In this document: positions 18,740 through 26,245 of the stretch, in pieces | How positions within the stretch are numbered: the stretch's first letter is position 1 | Layout of the letters: every line of letters starts with the position of its first letter | Assembly (NCBI GenBank): GCA_018371855.1 | Contig: JAHAKD010000005.1 | Coordinates: 62,001-126,000 of the forward strand | DNA from: Clostridium sp. | GTDB taxonomy: Bacteria > Bacillota > Clostridia > TANB77 > CAG-508 | Direction of reading: 5' to 3' | DNA length: 64,000 nucleotides | Made by a program: the position numbers and the translations under genes | Notes under the pieces: model-generated | Database searches by the model: none | Told to the model about the DNA's origin: nothing | The model's input: only the letters and a program-made list of their open reading frames with translations

Positions 18740-19483
18740 ATGAATCAGATTCTGGTTACAGAAAAACTATATATAACACCTGAAATAAAGAGAAAAAAGA
18801 AATTATATAAATTTGAATTTTTTATTTCACTTGTAGTAGTTTGTGTCTTATCTTCTTATTACATATATGCAGAATATAATAAAAACAAAGATGAAGCGGT
18901 TTCTCAAGAAATATTGGCTGGTGCTAATATTGTTGGGGAAGACCAAACAACAAAGCCTACAGAAAAATTAGTTGTGATGCTAGAAAACGATGTAAATACA
19001 GTTGGAACAGAAGACGATACAGCTTTAGCTAATTTGGATGAAGAAACAAAATCTGTTTTATCAAAAGAGTATACAACAGCAGATGGGCATGTGTATAAAC
19101 CAATTGCAACTATTAGAATTCCAAAAATAAATATTTATTATCCAGTGTTGTCAGAAACAACTGAAGAATTATTAAAAAAAGCACCTACAAAATTTTGGGG
19201 ATGTGATCCAAATGAAATTGGTAATTTTTGTATAGCAGGACATAACTATAGAAATAAGAAATTTTTTAGTAAGGTTCCATCTTTGGAAAATGGTGATATT
19301 ATAGAGATAACTGACACAAAAGGAAGAACAATAAAATATACGGTATACAATAAATATACTGTTACAGAAGATGATATGTCACCAACTAGTCCATTAACAA
19401 ATGGAAGAAAGGATGTTACATTAATAACTTGTACAGATGATTCGAAAGAAAGAGTAATAGTAAAAGCAACAGAGGTGTTATAA
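18740..19483 (+). CDS. Sortase-family transpeptidase
   Basis: Sortases attach surface proteins to the cell wall or build pili. The protein has a cytoplasmic basic N-terminus, one membrane helix (about residues 19-38), a linker rich in Glu and Thr, and the sortase barrel. The catalytic triad is visible: His in IAGHNYRN, Cys in TLITCTDD, and Arg in KERVIVKA. The TLxTC form argues against class B; class D or E is more likely. No LPxTG-type substrate or pilus gene is in the window, so the substrate is unknown. ATG 18740 follows AAGGAGG. The stop codon overlaps the next start (TAATG), so DUF951 is translationally coupled. Confidence 0.9.
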   Translation: MNQILVTEKLYITPEIKRKKKLYKFEFFISLVVVCVLSSYYIYAEYNKNKDEAVSQEILAGANIVGEDQTTKPTEKLVVMLENDVNTVGTEDDTALANLDEETKSVLSKEYTTADGHVYKPIATIRIPKINIYYPVLSETTEELLKKAPTKFWGCDPNEIGNFCIAGHNYRNKKFFSKVPSLENGDIIEITDTKGRTIKYTVYNKYTVTEDDMSPTSPLTNGRKDVTLITCTDDSKERVIVKATEVL

Positions 19484-19659
19484 TGGAATATAATGTAGGG
19501 GATATAGTACGAACAAAAAAGCCACATCCATGTGGAAGTAAATTATGGAAAATAACAAGAGTTGGAGTAGACTTCGGTTTAAAATGCGAAGGCTGTGGAC
19601 ATTTTATATTAGTAGAAAGACAAAAAGCGTTAAAAATGATAACTAAAAAGATAAACTAA
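19483..19659 (+). CDS. DUF951-family small protein
   Basis: This 58-residue protein has the pattern of DUF951: YNVGDIVRTKKPHPCGSKLW, then GLKCEGCGHFILVER. The conserved Cys residues (one in HPCG and the CxxC in CEGC) suggest a small zinc-binding fold. Function is unknown. It overlaps the sortase stop codon by one base and ends at a terminator, so it is the last gene of a two-gene operon. DUF951 genes occur widely in Bacillota near housekeeping genes; the link to the sortase is probably positional only. Confidence 0.9.
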   Translation: MEYNVGDIVRTKKPHPCGSKLWKITRVGVDFGLKCEGCGHFILVERQKALKMITKKIN

Positions 19660-19661
19660 GA

Positions 19662-19691
19662 CTGCAATGTAAAAAATTGCAGCCTTTTTTA
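19662..19691 (+). terminator. Terminator after DUF951
   Basis: CTGCAAT/ATTGCAG stem followed by CC and six T. Confidence 0.85.
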
Positions 19692-19719
19692 TTGAAATAC
19701 AGAGGAAATGTGATAAAAT
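19692..19719 (+). promoter_or_regulatory. Candidate promoter of the winged-helix orphan
   Basis: TTGAAA at 19692-19697 and TAAAAT at 19714-19719 are separated by 16 bases. The leader after it (to 19830) holds an A/T-rich imperfect palindrome at about 19747-19769 and a possible 14-codon leader frame at 19774-19818. Confidence 0.4.
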
Positions 19720-19830
19720 AGCTATAGCTTGTAAGTTGAGGCTTGCTTAAAATAATATTTTATTTAAGAAAGGATGATGCATAGTAAAAAAGGCTGTAAC
19801 TCGTTAACTTGGCATTGAAAGGAGTATATT

Positions 19831-20832
19831 ATGATTAAGGTTAATGTACATGATAAAGATGCGCAACAGGTTGTGATGAAGACTCTTTATCCTGAATCGG
19901 GCGTTAAAATGCGGATTGAGGGAGAGTTAGAGTTATACGACATAACCGAAGCTTTGGTGGTGGAGTTATTCAAAAACTTACTGCATAAGAACTTAGTTTC
20001 AGAAGTTACTTTTTTATACGAGGAAGAAAAGAATAGTAAAAAAGAAGCTAGGGATGTTCAAAAGAGTCGAAAGTATGAAACACATACAGAGGATGTTTAT
20101 GGCTTTTTGGCAGAAAACAGAGGCCGGGCATTTTCAATCAAAGAGATTTCTGATAAAACAGGAATTGCGTATTCCTCAGTAAATAATATAATTAGAAAAT
20201 TATATAAAAGCACGAAAGTGCAGAGGAATAGTGATAAAAAATATTTTTGTTCCATCGAAGGTGATAATGTAGAACAACCACAGCATGAACCAACTGAAAA
20301 ACCTTTAGGTAAGGAAGAAAAAAAAGAAACAGCAGGCGACGAAGAAGCACAGTCTAAAGAAGCTGCAACGTCGCAACAGAAAGAAAGTCCAGAAGTAGCG
20401 GAAGGGAATAATACTCAATTAAGCAAAGATGAAAAAATGAGACTTATGCAACAATTGTTTTTGAACGAGAATTATGAAGATGTACTAAAATATATCTTCT
20501 TCTCGGACAAAAACAAATTTGTTGTAAAACTAGCACAGAAAAAGTTTTCAGGACCACGTGCCCAGCAACTTAGTGATGTAATCAATGCACTAAATAAAGC
20601 TGAAGTAATAGTATTTAATGATGGTGATGATGGTTCATACGAAATTTCTCTTAGCTGGAGAATATGGGCTTATCTGTTTACTACAAAAAGTAAAAAATCT
20701 TCTGCAGCTATGGAGGTTCTGCTTCATATGACGATGAGTGAGTGCAATGCTGGAATTAAAGAAGCCTTAGAAAAAGGCATGGTAAAAAAAGAAGTAGACG
20801 AGAAGCATAAGACTATTTATTGTGTTGCCTAA
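19831..20832 (+). CDS. Unknown protein with a winged-helix-like segment
   Basis: I do not recognise this 333-residue protein. Residues ~85-135 (EDVYGFLAENRGRAFSIKEI, then SDKTGIAYSSVNNIIRKLYK) look like a winged helix-turn-helix, suggesting DNA binding. A low-complexity linker rich in Glu, Lys, Gln and Ala follows (~140-200), then a C-terminal helical domain (~205-333) with EISLSWRIWAYLFTTKSKKS. The first 65 residues form another small domain. Base use is visibly richer in G and C than the neighbours (CGG, GCG, GGC codons), suggesting different origin. It has its own AAAGGAG site and terminator and no partner gene. Confidence 0.75.
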   Translation: MIKVNVHDKDAQQVVMKTLYPESGVKMRIEGELELYDITEALVVELFKNLLHKNLVSEVTFLYEEEKNSKKEARDVQKSRKYETHTEDVYGFLAENRGRAFSIKEISDKTGIAYSSVNNIIRKLYKSTKVQRNSDKKYFCSIEGDNVEQPQHEPTEKPLGKEEKKETAGDEEAQSKEAATSQQKESPEVAEGNNTQLSKDEKMRLMQQLFLNENYEDVLKYIFFSDKNKFVVKLAQKKFSGPRAQQLSDVINALNKAEVIVFNDGDDGSYEISLSWRIWAYLFTTKSKKSSAAMEVLLHMTMSECNAGIKEALEKGMVKKEVDEKHKTIYCVA

Positions 20833-20853
20833 TGTACAATGTTTGTATGTTGA

Positions 20854-20888
20854 AAAAGGAGATCTGGATTTGATCCGGATCTCCTTTA
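20854..20888. terminator. Terminator between the orphan and engB
   Basis: A 15-bp stem with one mismatch (AAAGGAGATCtGGAT/ATCCgGATCTCCTTT) lies between convergent genes. The T run is short. Confidence 0.7.
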
Positions 20889-20900
20889 TGCATATAACTT

Positions 20901-21482
20901 TTAAATATATTTTTCTATTTCATTCCAAACGTTTTCTGTATAAATTCTTCTTTCAGAAGAAAATGGTAAAGTAGTGATATCACCAATTGGATTTAAAGCT
21001 TTCTGGATTTCTTGTGTAGCAGAATCAACTTTAGTAACTGCAATCTTATCAGCTTTATTTGCAATAATGATAAATGGAATTTTACTACTTATAATATAAT
21101 TATACATTAACTTATCATTTTCTGTTGGTTTATGCCTTATATCAACTAAAAATATAATTAAAGAAATTTGTTTCCTTTTATGCAGGTATTCTTCTATAAA
21201 ATTTCCAACTATAACCTGTTCTTTTTTAGACATTTTACTATAACCATAGCCAGGTAAATCGACAAAATAAAATTTAGAATCTATATTGTAAAAATTTATT
21301 TGTCTAGTTTTACCAGGTTCACTACTAGTTTTTGCTAGTTTTTTTCTATTAATTAAAGTATTTATAAACGAAGATTTACCAACATTAGATTTACCAACTA
21401 ATACAACTTCTGGAAAATTAGTTGAAGGATATTGTTTAGGTCCAACTGCAGAAATCTCAAATTTTGGTTCTTTTACTATCAT
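20901..21482 (-). CDS. engB: Ribosome biogenesis GTPase EngB/YsxC
   Basis: This small GTPase helps assemble the large ribosomal subunit. The G motifs are in order: G1 VGKSNVGKSSFIN, G2 region SSEPGKTRQINFY with the expected Thr, G3 VDLPGYGYSK, G4 ANKADK and G5 FSSERR. The length of 193 residues fits the family. In many genomes engB follows lon or clpX; here it stands alone on the minus strand between the winged-helix orphan and a small hypothetical gene. Start supported by AAGGAG. Confidence 0.95.
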   Translation of the reverse strand: MIVKEPKFEISAVGPKQYPSTNFPEVVLVGKSNVGKSSFINTLINRKKLAKTSSEPGKTRQINFYNIDSKFYFVDLPGYGYSKMSKKEQVIVGNFIEEYLHKRKQISLIIFLVDIRHKPTENDKLMYNYIISSKIPFIIIANKADKIAVTKVDSATQEIQKALNPIGDITTLPFSSERRIYTENVWNEIEKYI

Positions 21483-21624
21483 AAAAATTCTCCTTACTAT
21501 TAATATTGATATATTTTAACATAAAATAAGATAATTTACAATGACAAAAAATAGAGGATTATCATAATAATATTATTGAAAAATTTTTTGTTATATGATA
21601 TTTATAACAAAAGGGGGGAGAAAA

Positions 21625-21975
21625 ATGGAGAAGATGGATAGAGAATTGTTACAAGATGCATTAGAATTAAAACTTAAAATAAGAAACTTATCTAATGAAG
21701 AACAAAAAGAAATTTTACTTAATAAAATATCAGAAATAAGAGAATGTCTTCAAAAAATTTCATTAGCATTTGAGGAGTATGAATTAAGTAGTAGACAAAA
21801 AGAAGTAGAAAGATTGGCCTTAATAGAAGATAATGGTGTAGTAGATACATATTGGGAAATATATGATTTTATTGATGATTATGGTGATTCAAAAAACGGA
21901 AGAGTGTATATTGAAGAAGTAGAGGAATTAGAAAAAATGCTAAATAATTTAGAGCAAAAGTGCAAAAGAAAATAA
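21625..21975 (+). CDS. Small hypothetical helical protein
   Basis: I do not recognise this 116-residue protein. It is acidic, mostly helical, and probably forms coiled coil (KIRNLSNEEQKEILLNKISE and IEEVEELEKMLNNLEQK). It has no signal or membrane segment. ATG 21625 follows the very strong site GGGGGGAG and is preferred over ATG 21595, which would add ten non-conserved residues. It precedes a metallophosphoesterase gene by 23 bases, so the two are probably one operon; no functional link is evident. Confidence 0.72.
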   Translation: MEKMDRELLQDALELKLKIRNLSNEEQKEILLNKISEIRECLQKISLAFEEYELSSRQKEVERLALIEDNGVVDTYWEIYDFIDDYGDSKNGRVYIEEVEELEKMLNNLEQKCKRK

Positions 21976-21998
21976 GAAAAATAGTATAGGAGAAAATT

Positions 21999-22583
21999 GT
22001 GAAAATATTAATAATAACAGATTGTCATCATTTATTACTAGAAGAAGCAGAAAAATTAGCAGACTTAGAATATGATGTATGTTTTTTTCTTGGAGATATA
22101 AGTGGAAAATATATTGATATGCTTTTGATGTATTTAGATAAGAATAAAGTTTATGGGATATTAGGAAATCATGATGAATTTGGTGTATTAGAAGCAAGAA
22201 ATATTCCTAATATACATTGTAAGTTAATAGAAATAGACAATACTACTTTTTTAGGTTTTGAGGGAAGTAATAGATATAAACGAGGAAAATTTCCGATGTT
22301 TACACAAAAAGAAGCAAGAAAATTATTAATGAAATGTCCTAAAGCAGATATTTTATTGTCACATGATTCGCCATATAAATTATATTCTGCTGGAAAAGAT
22401 TTAGCACACTGTGGATTAAAAGCTATATCTAAATATCTAAAAAAATATAAACCTATTTTTAATATACATGGACACCAGCATATAAATTCGAATAAAATTA
22501 TAAATAATAAAACAAATGTAATATGTGTTTATAGGGCAAGTATTATAGATATTAAAACAAAAGAAATAACTTTTTTATTTTAA
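21999..22583 (+). CDS. Metallophosphoesterase (YfcE/MJ0936-like)
   Basis: This 194-residue protein has the calcineurin-like metallophosphoesterase pattern: ITDCHH at the N-terminus (D-x-H), FFLGDISG (GD), GILGNHDEFG (GNHD), a later SHDSP and NIHGHQHINS (GHxH). These residues bind two metal ions. The substrate is unknown; relatives act on cyclic nucleotides or artificial phosphodiesters. The start is GTG, 8 bases after AGGAG; no ATG fits. It follows the small helical gene and ends at a terminator. A second member of the same superfamily is at 36085-36639. Confidence 0.85.
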   Translation: MKILIITDCHHLLLEEAEKLADLEYDVCFFLGDISGKYIDMLLMYLDKNKVYGILGNHDEFGVLEARNIPNIHCKLIEIDNTTFLGFEGSNRYKRGKFPMFTQKEARKLLMKCPKADILLSHDSPYKLYSAGKDLAHCGLKAISKYLKKYKPIFNIHGHQHINSNKIINNKTNVICVYRASIIDIKTKEITFLF

Positions 22584-22603
22584 GTAATTAAGTATAAATG
22601 ACA

Positions 22604-22638
22604 AAACCAAGAAATATTTTATAAATTTCTTGGTTTTT
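22604..22638. terminator. Terminator between the phosphoesterase and serS
   Basis: AAAACCAAGAAAT/ATTTCTTGGTTTTT stem with an A/T loop; T run on the plus side. Confidence 0.8.
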
Positions 22639-22646
22639 ATTTCAAA

Positions 22647-22678
22647 TAGGGATTTAAGGAACGTCCCCAAAATCCCTA
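22647..22678. repeat. Interspersed palindromic repeat, copy 3 (inverted)
   Basis: TAGGGATTTAAGGAACGTCC followed by CCAAAATCCCTA is the reverse complement of the copy at 17625-17657, one base shorter. It lies between the terminator and the serS stop codon. Confidence 0.8.
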
Positions 22679-22694
22679 ATAATCCCATGTATTT

Positions 22695-23978
22695 TTATTT
22701 TACTGTAATTTTTTCTAATCCACCCATATATGGTCTTAATACTTCTGGAATAATTACACTTCCATCTGGTTGATAGTTATTTTCCATAATAGAAATTAGC
22801 ATACGTGGTGGAGCAACAACAGTGTTGTTTAATGTATGTGCAAAATAATTTCCTTTTTCGCCTTTTATTCTAATGCCTAATCTACGAGCTTGTGCATCTG
22901 TTAAATTAGAACAACTTCCAACTTCAAAATATTTCTTTTGTCTTGGGCTCCAAGCTTCTACATCACAAGATTTAGCTTTTAAGTCTGCTAAGTCACCACT
23001 ACAACATTCAAGTGTTCTTACAGGGATGTTCATACTTCTAAAGAATTCTACTGTGTATGACCACATTTTATTATACCAATCCCAAGAATCTTCTGGTTCA
23101 CATACAACAATCATTTCTTGTTTTTCAAATTGGTGAATTCTATATACACCACGTTCTTCTAGTCCATGTGAACCTTTTTCTTTTCTAAAACAAGGAGAAT
23201 AAGATGTCATTGTATATGGCATATTTTCTTTTTTTAGAATTTGACCTTTAAATTTTCCGATCATTGAATGTTCACTTGTACCAATTAAGTATAAATCTTC
23301 ACCTTCAATTTTGTACATCATTGCATCCATTTCTTCGAAACTCATAACACCAGTTACTACGTCACTTCTAATCATATAAGGTGGTATACAATAAGTAAAA
23401 CCTTTATTAATCATGAAGTCTCTTGCATATGTTAAAACAGCAGAATGTAATCTTGCAACATCTCCCATTAGGTAATAGAAACCTTGACCTGCAACACGTC
23501 TTGCACTATCTAAGTCTAATCCACCTAAAGCTTCTAAAATTTCGCCATGAAATGGAATTTCATAATCTGGAACTACAGGTTCTCCAAATTTCTCAATTTC
23601 TACATTTTCGCTATCATCTTTTCCTATTGGAACAGACTCGTGCATGATATTTGGAATTTTCATCATTCTTACTTTAATTTCTTCTGCATATTTGTTTTCT
23701 AAAGTCTCATTTTCTTCTAGTTTACTATTAATTGCTTGAACTTCTGCTTTTATTTTTTCTGCTTCTTCTTTTTGACCATTTTTCATTAAATTACCAATTT
23801 CAGCACTTAGTGTTTTTCTTTTATTTCTTAATTCGTCACCAGCAAGTGTAGCTTCTCTAGATTTTTTGTCTAAATCTATAACTTCATCAACTAGAACTAG
23901 CTTTTCATCTTGAAATTTTTTCTTTATATTTTCCTTTACAATTTCAGGATTTTCTCTTAAAAATTTAATATCTATCAT
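22695..23978 (-). CDS. serS: Seryl-tRNA synthetase
   Basis: This class II synthetase charges tRNA-Ser. The N-terminal long coiled-coil arm covers about residues 25-105. Motif 2 (SPCFRKEKGSHGLEERGVYR) and motif 3 (NNTVVAPPRMLISIMENN) are clear, and the serine/ATP pocket sequences LIGTSEHSM and VGSCSNLTDAQARRL are present. Length 427 is typical. The gene follows a DUF1653 gene by 15 bases on the minus strand, and both lie behind a T-box leader, so expression should rise when tRNA-Ser is uncharged. Start follows AGGGGGA. Confidence 0.97.
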   Translation of the reverse strand: MIDIKFLRENPEIVKENIKKKFQDEKLVLVDEVIDLDKKSREATLAGDELRNKRKTLSAEIGNLMKNGQKEEAEKIKAEVQAINSKLEENETLENKYAEEIKVRMMKIPNIMHESVPIGKDDSENVEIEKFGEPVVPDYEIPFHGEILEALGGLDLDSARRVAGQGFYYLMGDVARLHSAVLTYARDFMINKGFTYCIPPYMIRSDVVTGVMSFEEMDAMMYKIEGEDLYLIGTSEHSMIGKFKGQILKKENMPYTMTSYSPCFRKEKGSHGLEERGVYRIHQFEKQEMIVVCEPEDSWDWYNKMWSYTVEFFRSMNIPVRTLECCSGDLADLKAKSCDVEAWSPRQKKYFEVGSCSNLTDAQARRLGIRIKGEKGNYFAHTLNNTVVAPPRMLISIMENNYQPDGSVIIPEVLRPYMGGLEKITVK

Positions 23979-23993
23979 ATTAATTCCCCCTAA

Positions 23994-24257
23994 TTATTTT
24001 TTTGTATAATCTATATTTAAATCTTGGGCTACTTCAAATCTATGTCTTTGTCCTGTAATATTATCTGGTCTTTCAGGAATTTCCTCTAAAAACATTTTTT
24101 CTGGTCTAACCCAAATATAATTTCCATCTTCTCTTGGATATAAAGGTTTGTATACTACCATTCTTTCTTTAGTTTCCGAATCACAAGCTACATTTTCTAC
24201 AAAATAATAATTTCCTTTAAAATGACGATAAACTTTTCCAATTTCTACTTGATTCAT
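23994..24257 (-). CDS. DUF1653-family small protein
   Basis: This 87-residue protein matches the DUF1653 pattern: VEIGKVYRHFKGNYYFVENV, then VVYKPLYPREDGNYIWVRPE. DUF1653 proteins are small, probably SH3-like, and of unknown function. The ATG at 24257 follows GGAGGG and gives the usual family start; six extra upstream residues are unlikely to be translated. It is the first gene after the serine T-box, so it is co-regulated with serS. Confidence 0.87.
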   Translation of the reverse strand: MNQVEIGKVYRHFKGNYYFVENVACDSETKERMVVYKPLYPREDGNYIWVRPEKMFLEEIPERPDNITGQRHRFEVAQDLNIDYTKK

Positions 24258-24325
24258 AAAAATCCCTCCAAACAAAATATATTCTAATAAATTATCTTAA
24301 CATTTTAAGACAAATTTTAGACAAA

Positions 24326-24562
24326 CAAAAATCGTCCTTATGTAAAAATATAAGGACGAATATAATCCGCGGTGCCACCTTAAGTTATTATAAAAATAAT
24401 ACACTCAATTAGTAGGGTAACCGCCTAACTTACGGTTTAGCTTTCACTAAAAACATCTAAGAGTAGATTCACATATAAATTTTATTTACTTACACCACCC
24501 GTAAACTCTCTTAAAAAATTAAATATGTTACTATTCTCTTATCAAACGTTTATATTAATATG
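24326..24562 (-). promoter_or_regulatory. T-box riboswitch leader, serine type
   Basis: On the minus strand the conserved T-box AAGGTGGCACCGCGG lies at 24381-24367, followed by the terminator stem TCGTCCTTAT/ATAAGGACGA (24359-24332) and a T run. Stem I sequence GAGAGTTTACGGGTGGTG lies upstream. The best specifier candidate is TCT (Ser) in the context GAA-TCT-ACTC at 24467-24465. It controls DUF1653 and serS by binding uncharged tRNA-Ser. Stem I was not folded by program. Confidence 0.93.
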
Positions 24563-24568
24563 TAACAC

Positions 24569-24597
24569 ATTTTAACATAATATGTATGAATATTCAA
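24569..24597 (-). promoter_or_regulatory. Promoter of the T-box/DUF1653/serS transcript
   Basis: On the minus strand TTGAAT (24597-24592) and TAAAAT (24574-24569) are separated by 17 bases. Confidence 0.55.
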
Positions 24598-24628
24598 TAA
24601 AAAAATAAAAAAAATGTTATATAGGTGC

Positions 24629-24666
24629 AAATAGGGATTTAGGGGACGTTCCTAAAATCCCTATTT
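24629..24666. repeat. Interspersed palindromic repeat, copy 4
   Basis: AAATAGGGATTT and AAATCCCTATTT-type ends flank the core GGGGACGTTCC. It lies between the serS promoter and the promoter of the 24827 gene, at the left edge of the unusual island. Confidence 0.8.
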
Positions 24667-24671
24667 GATAC

Positions 24672-24700
24672 TTGGAAAGTTATGTAAATTGTGCTATAAT
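24672..24700 (+). promoter_or_regulatory. Promoter of the 24827 gene (shared-motif copy A)
   Basis: TTGGAA at 24672-24677 and TATAAT at 24695-24700 are 17 bases apart. The surrounding string TACTTGGAAA, G, TTATGT, A, AA recurs almost exactly at 25153-25183, so the two promoters look duplicated or co-regulated. The transcript leader to 24826 is about 120 bases with no gene. Confidence 0.6.
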
Positions 24701-24826
24701 TATATAGTATCATCATCGGAAAAAGAGCGGAGTTTTGATAAATAGTTTGTCATTGCTTTAGCTCTGGAACTGGAGGAGACTGTAAGTAGGTAAGGCAGGG
24801 AAGACAACGAAGAAAGGAACATAACA

Positions 24827-25084
24827 ATGTCTAAGACGATCAAGCGGGTTTTGCTAGTTGCACTGGTAGTTGTCCTGATTCTTAGGGCTATTATCCAGGC
24901 AGCTACGATTAGCACGCTGAATGAGAATATCGCAATCAGTGATGAACTCATCAAGTCCCAGCAGGAAACCATTAATCTCCAGGAACAGGAGATCCAGATT
25001 CTCGAGAACAAAATCGAGGAGCTGACCGGTGATGCTCCAGCAGAGGAGGACACCTCTAGTGATACGGAGGTGCTCACCGTATGA
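24827..25084 (+). CDS. Small membrane-anchored coiled-coil protein
   Basis: I do not recognise this 85-residue protein. It has a basic start (MSKTIKR), one membrane helix (about residues 7-26), a heptad-like coiled coil (about 30-67, with LIKSQQETINLQEQEIQILE), and an acidic tail rich in Ala, Glu, Asp and Ser. It would sit in the membrane with the coil outside. Codon use is clearly richer in G and C than flanking genes (CGG, CTG, CAG, ACC), a sign of different origin. It has its own promoter, an AAAGGA site and a strong terminator. An opposite-strand frame of similar length is judged an artefact. Confidence 0.75.
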   Translation: MSKTIKRVLLVALVVVLILRAIIQAATISTLNENIAISDELIKSQQETINLQEQEIQILENKIEELTGDAPAEEDTSSDTEVLTV

Positions 25085-25091
25085 TACAAGG

Positions 25092-25120
25092 AACGCTCAG
25101 CTGCTACAGCTGAGCGTTTT
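25092..25120 (+). terminator. Terminator after the 24827 gene
   Basis: A perfect 12-bp stem (AACGCTCAGCTG/CAGCTGAGCGTT) with a 3-base loop and a short T run. Confidence 0.85.
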
Positions 25121-25154
25121 CCGTATATAAAAAGTAAAACTTTGATATATATAC

Positions 25155-25183
25155 TTGGAAAATTATGTTAAGCATGGTATAAT
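25155..25183 (+). promoter_or_regulatory. Promoter of the 25219-25577 operon (shared-motif copy B)
   Basis: TTGGAA at 25155-25160 and TATAAT at 25178-25183 are 17 bases apart, in the same extended context (TACTTGGAAA, TTATGT, AA) as the promoter at 24672. Confidence 0.65.
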
Positions 25184-25218
25184 GTAATGCAGAAAAAATT
25201 TGAAAGGAGACTTAAGCA

Positions 25219-25572
25219 ATGAGAGAGTCGGAAAAAAAGAATAGCGAAAAGCTATTCTTGCTGAGGGTATGCTTACCTTCAGTATACGAAGAGATTGGAA
25301 ATGATGGTGTGGAGGCAGTCGAACAGGGCTGGGCTAAAGAACAAGATTATAGATTTATAAATGATCTTGTTCACAAATATGTAGCCCGAGCTACAGAAGA
25401 AGCCATTTCCTATGAGGGAAGTATGCAAGAAAAAATTGCTTTATTAAAAAGTTTTAATTTTTTCTTATATGCGTATTTGGAAAATAAAAGCCCAAAAACG
25501 CTGGAAGAAATTGAAGCTTTTATTAAAGAATATTACAACAACGTAGAAAGAGCAGTTAAATTAGGAGGTTAA
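25219..25572 (+). CDS. Hypothetical helical protein of the island
   Basis: I do not recognise this 117-residue protein. It appears soluble and helical, with the segments LFLLRVCLPSVYEEIGNDGV, KEQDYRFINDLVHKYVARAT and MQEKIALLKSFNFFLYAYLE. There is no signal peptide. Start follows AAAGGAG. It is separated from the next gene by only four bases, so they are co-transcribed and probably coupled. The pairing with a repeat-bearing membrane protein suggests that the two work together, but no function can be named. Confidence 0.72.
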   Translation: MRESEKKNSEKLFLLRVCLPSVYEEIGNDGVEAVEQGWAKEQDYRFINDLVHKYVARATEEAISYEGSMQEKIALLKSFNFFLYAYLENKSPKTLEEIEAFIKEYYNNVERAVKLGG

Positions 25573-25576
25573 ATGC

Positions 25577-26155
25577 ATGTTTCTTAAAGACAGATTTGAC
25601 AAAATGACACGCAAAGACTTGGAAGAAGAAATACGTGTGTATAAGGATTTCTCCAAGTATAGTCGGAAAGAGATGGAGAAAGAATTAAGAGTTCTTCTTC
25701 CAGATATTAATCTGAACGAATTTTCCGATCAGGACTTGGAAGATTTGCTAAGAAGTAACTATACTTTTTCCGAGTATACCACAGAGGAGCTTCGTGAAGA
25801 AGCAAGGCGACATGAACAGTTCGAAGAGTGGTCAAGAGAAGAGCTCGAAGAAGAGTATGAAAAACTAGAGGATTCGGAAGAATCAAAAGAGCACAATATA
25901 ATATGGTTGATCTTTATTGTAGTAGTGTGTTTATTAATTGGGTATTCATATGGAAGAATGAATACAAAGCTTGAGTACCTCGAACAGAGGACCGAGCAAC
26001 TTCAGCAGGAGATTAATGTGATGGAACAGGAAAATAATCTGTTGGAGGACAGAGTTGATACTTTGTCAGATATTATAGATTTGATAATAATCAATATAAC
26101 GTCTGACGATGTCGTACCTGAAGAAAAACCTGGTACATCAGCACAAATCATTTAA
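25577..26155 (+). CDS. Repeat-bearing membrane protein of the island
   Basis: I do not recognise this 192-residue protein. Residues 7-99 contain five degenerate repeats starting at F7, F25, L46, F64 and F82 (spacing 18, 21, 18, 18) with the pattern F-x-x-aromatic/Met-Ser/Thr-x-x-acid-Leu/Met-x-x-x. A single membrane helix follows (about 107-126), then a coiled coil (~130-165, with LEYLEQRTEQLQQEINVMEQ) and an acidic tail. Basic residues after the helix (GRMNTK) leave topology uncertain. The plan of helix, coil and acidic tail resembles the 24827 protein. ATG 25577 is used, since ATG 25573 stops after four codons. Confidence 0.77.
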   Translation: MFLKDRFDKMTRKDLEEEIRVYKDFSKYSRKEMEKELRVLLPDINLNEFSDQDLEDLLRSNYTFSEYTTEELREEARRHEQFEEWSREELEEEYEKLEDSEESKEHNIIWLIFIVVVCLLIGYSYGRMNTKLEYLEQRTEQLQQEINVMEQENNLLEDRVDTLSDIIDLIIINITSDDVVPEEKPGTSAQII

Positions 26156-26184
26156 AAAATCAAAAATCAAACTTCACATCTTTT

Positions 26185-26210
26185 CCCCTGGCGAAAGCCA
26201 GGGGTATTTC
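26185..26210 (+). terminator. Terminator after the island
   Basis: CCCCTGGC/GCCAGGGG stem with a GAAA tetraloop, followed by TATTT. It marks the right edge of the island. Confidence 0.8.
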
Positions 26211-26245
26211 CATTTTATAGAATAAAATTTAAGAAAAAACGAAAT

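Noticed and set aside
24700..25089. 129-codon minus-strand frame opposite the 24827 gene
   Set aside because: Ser-rich composition, no promoter or ribosome binding site, while the plus-strand gene has a promoter, a ribosome binding site and a terminator.
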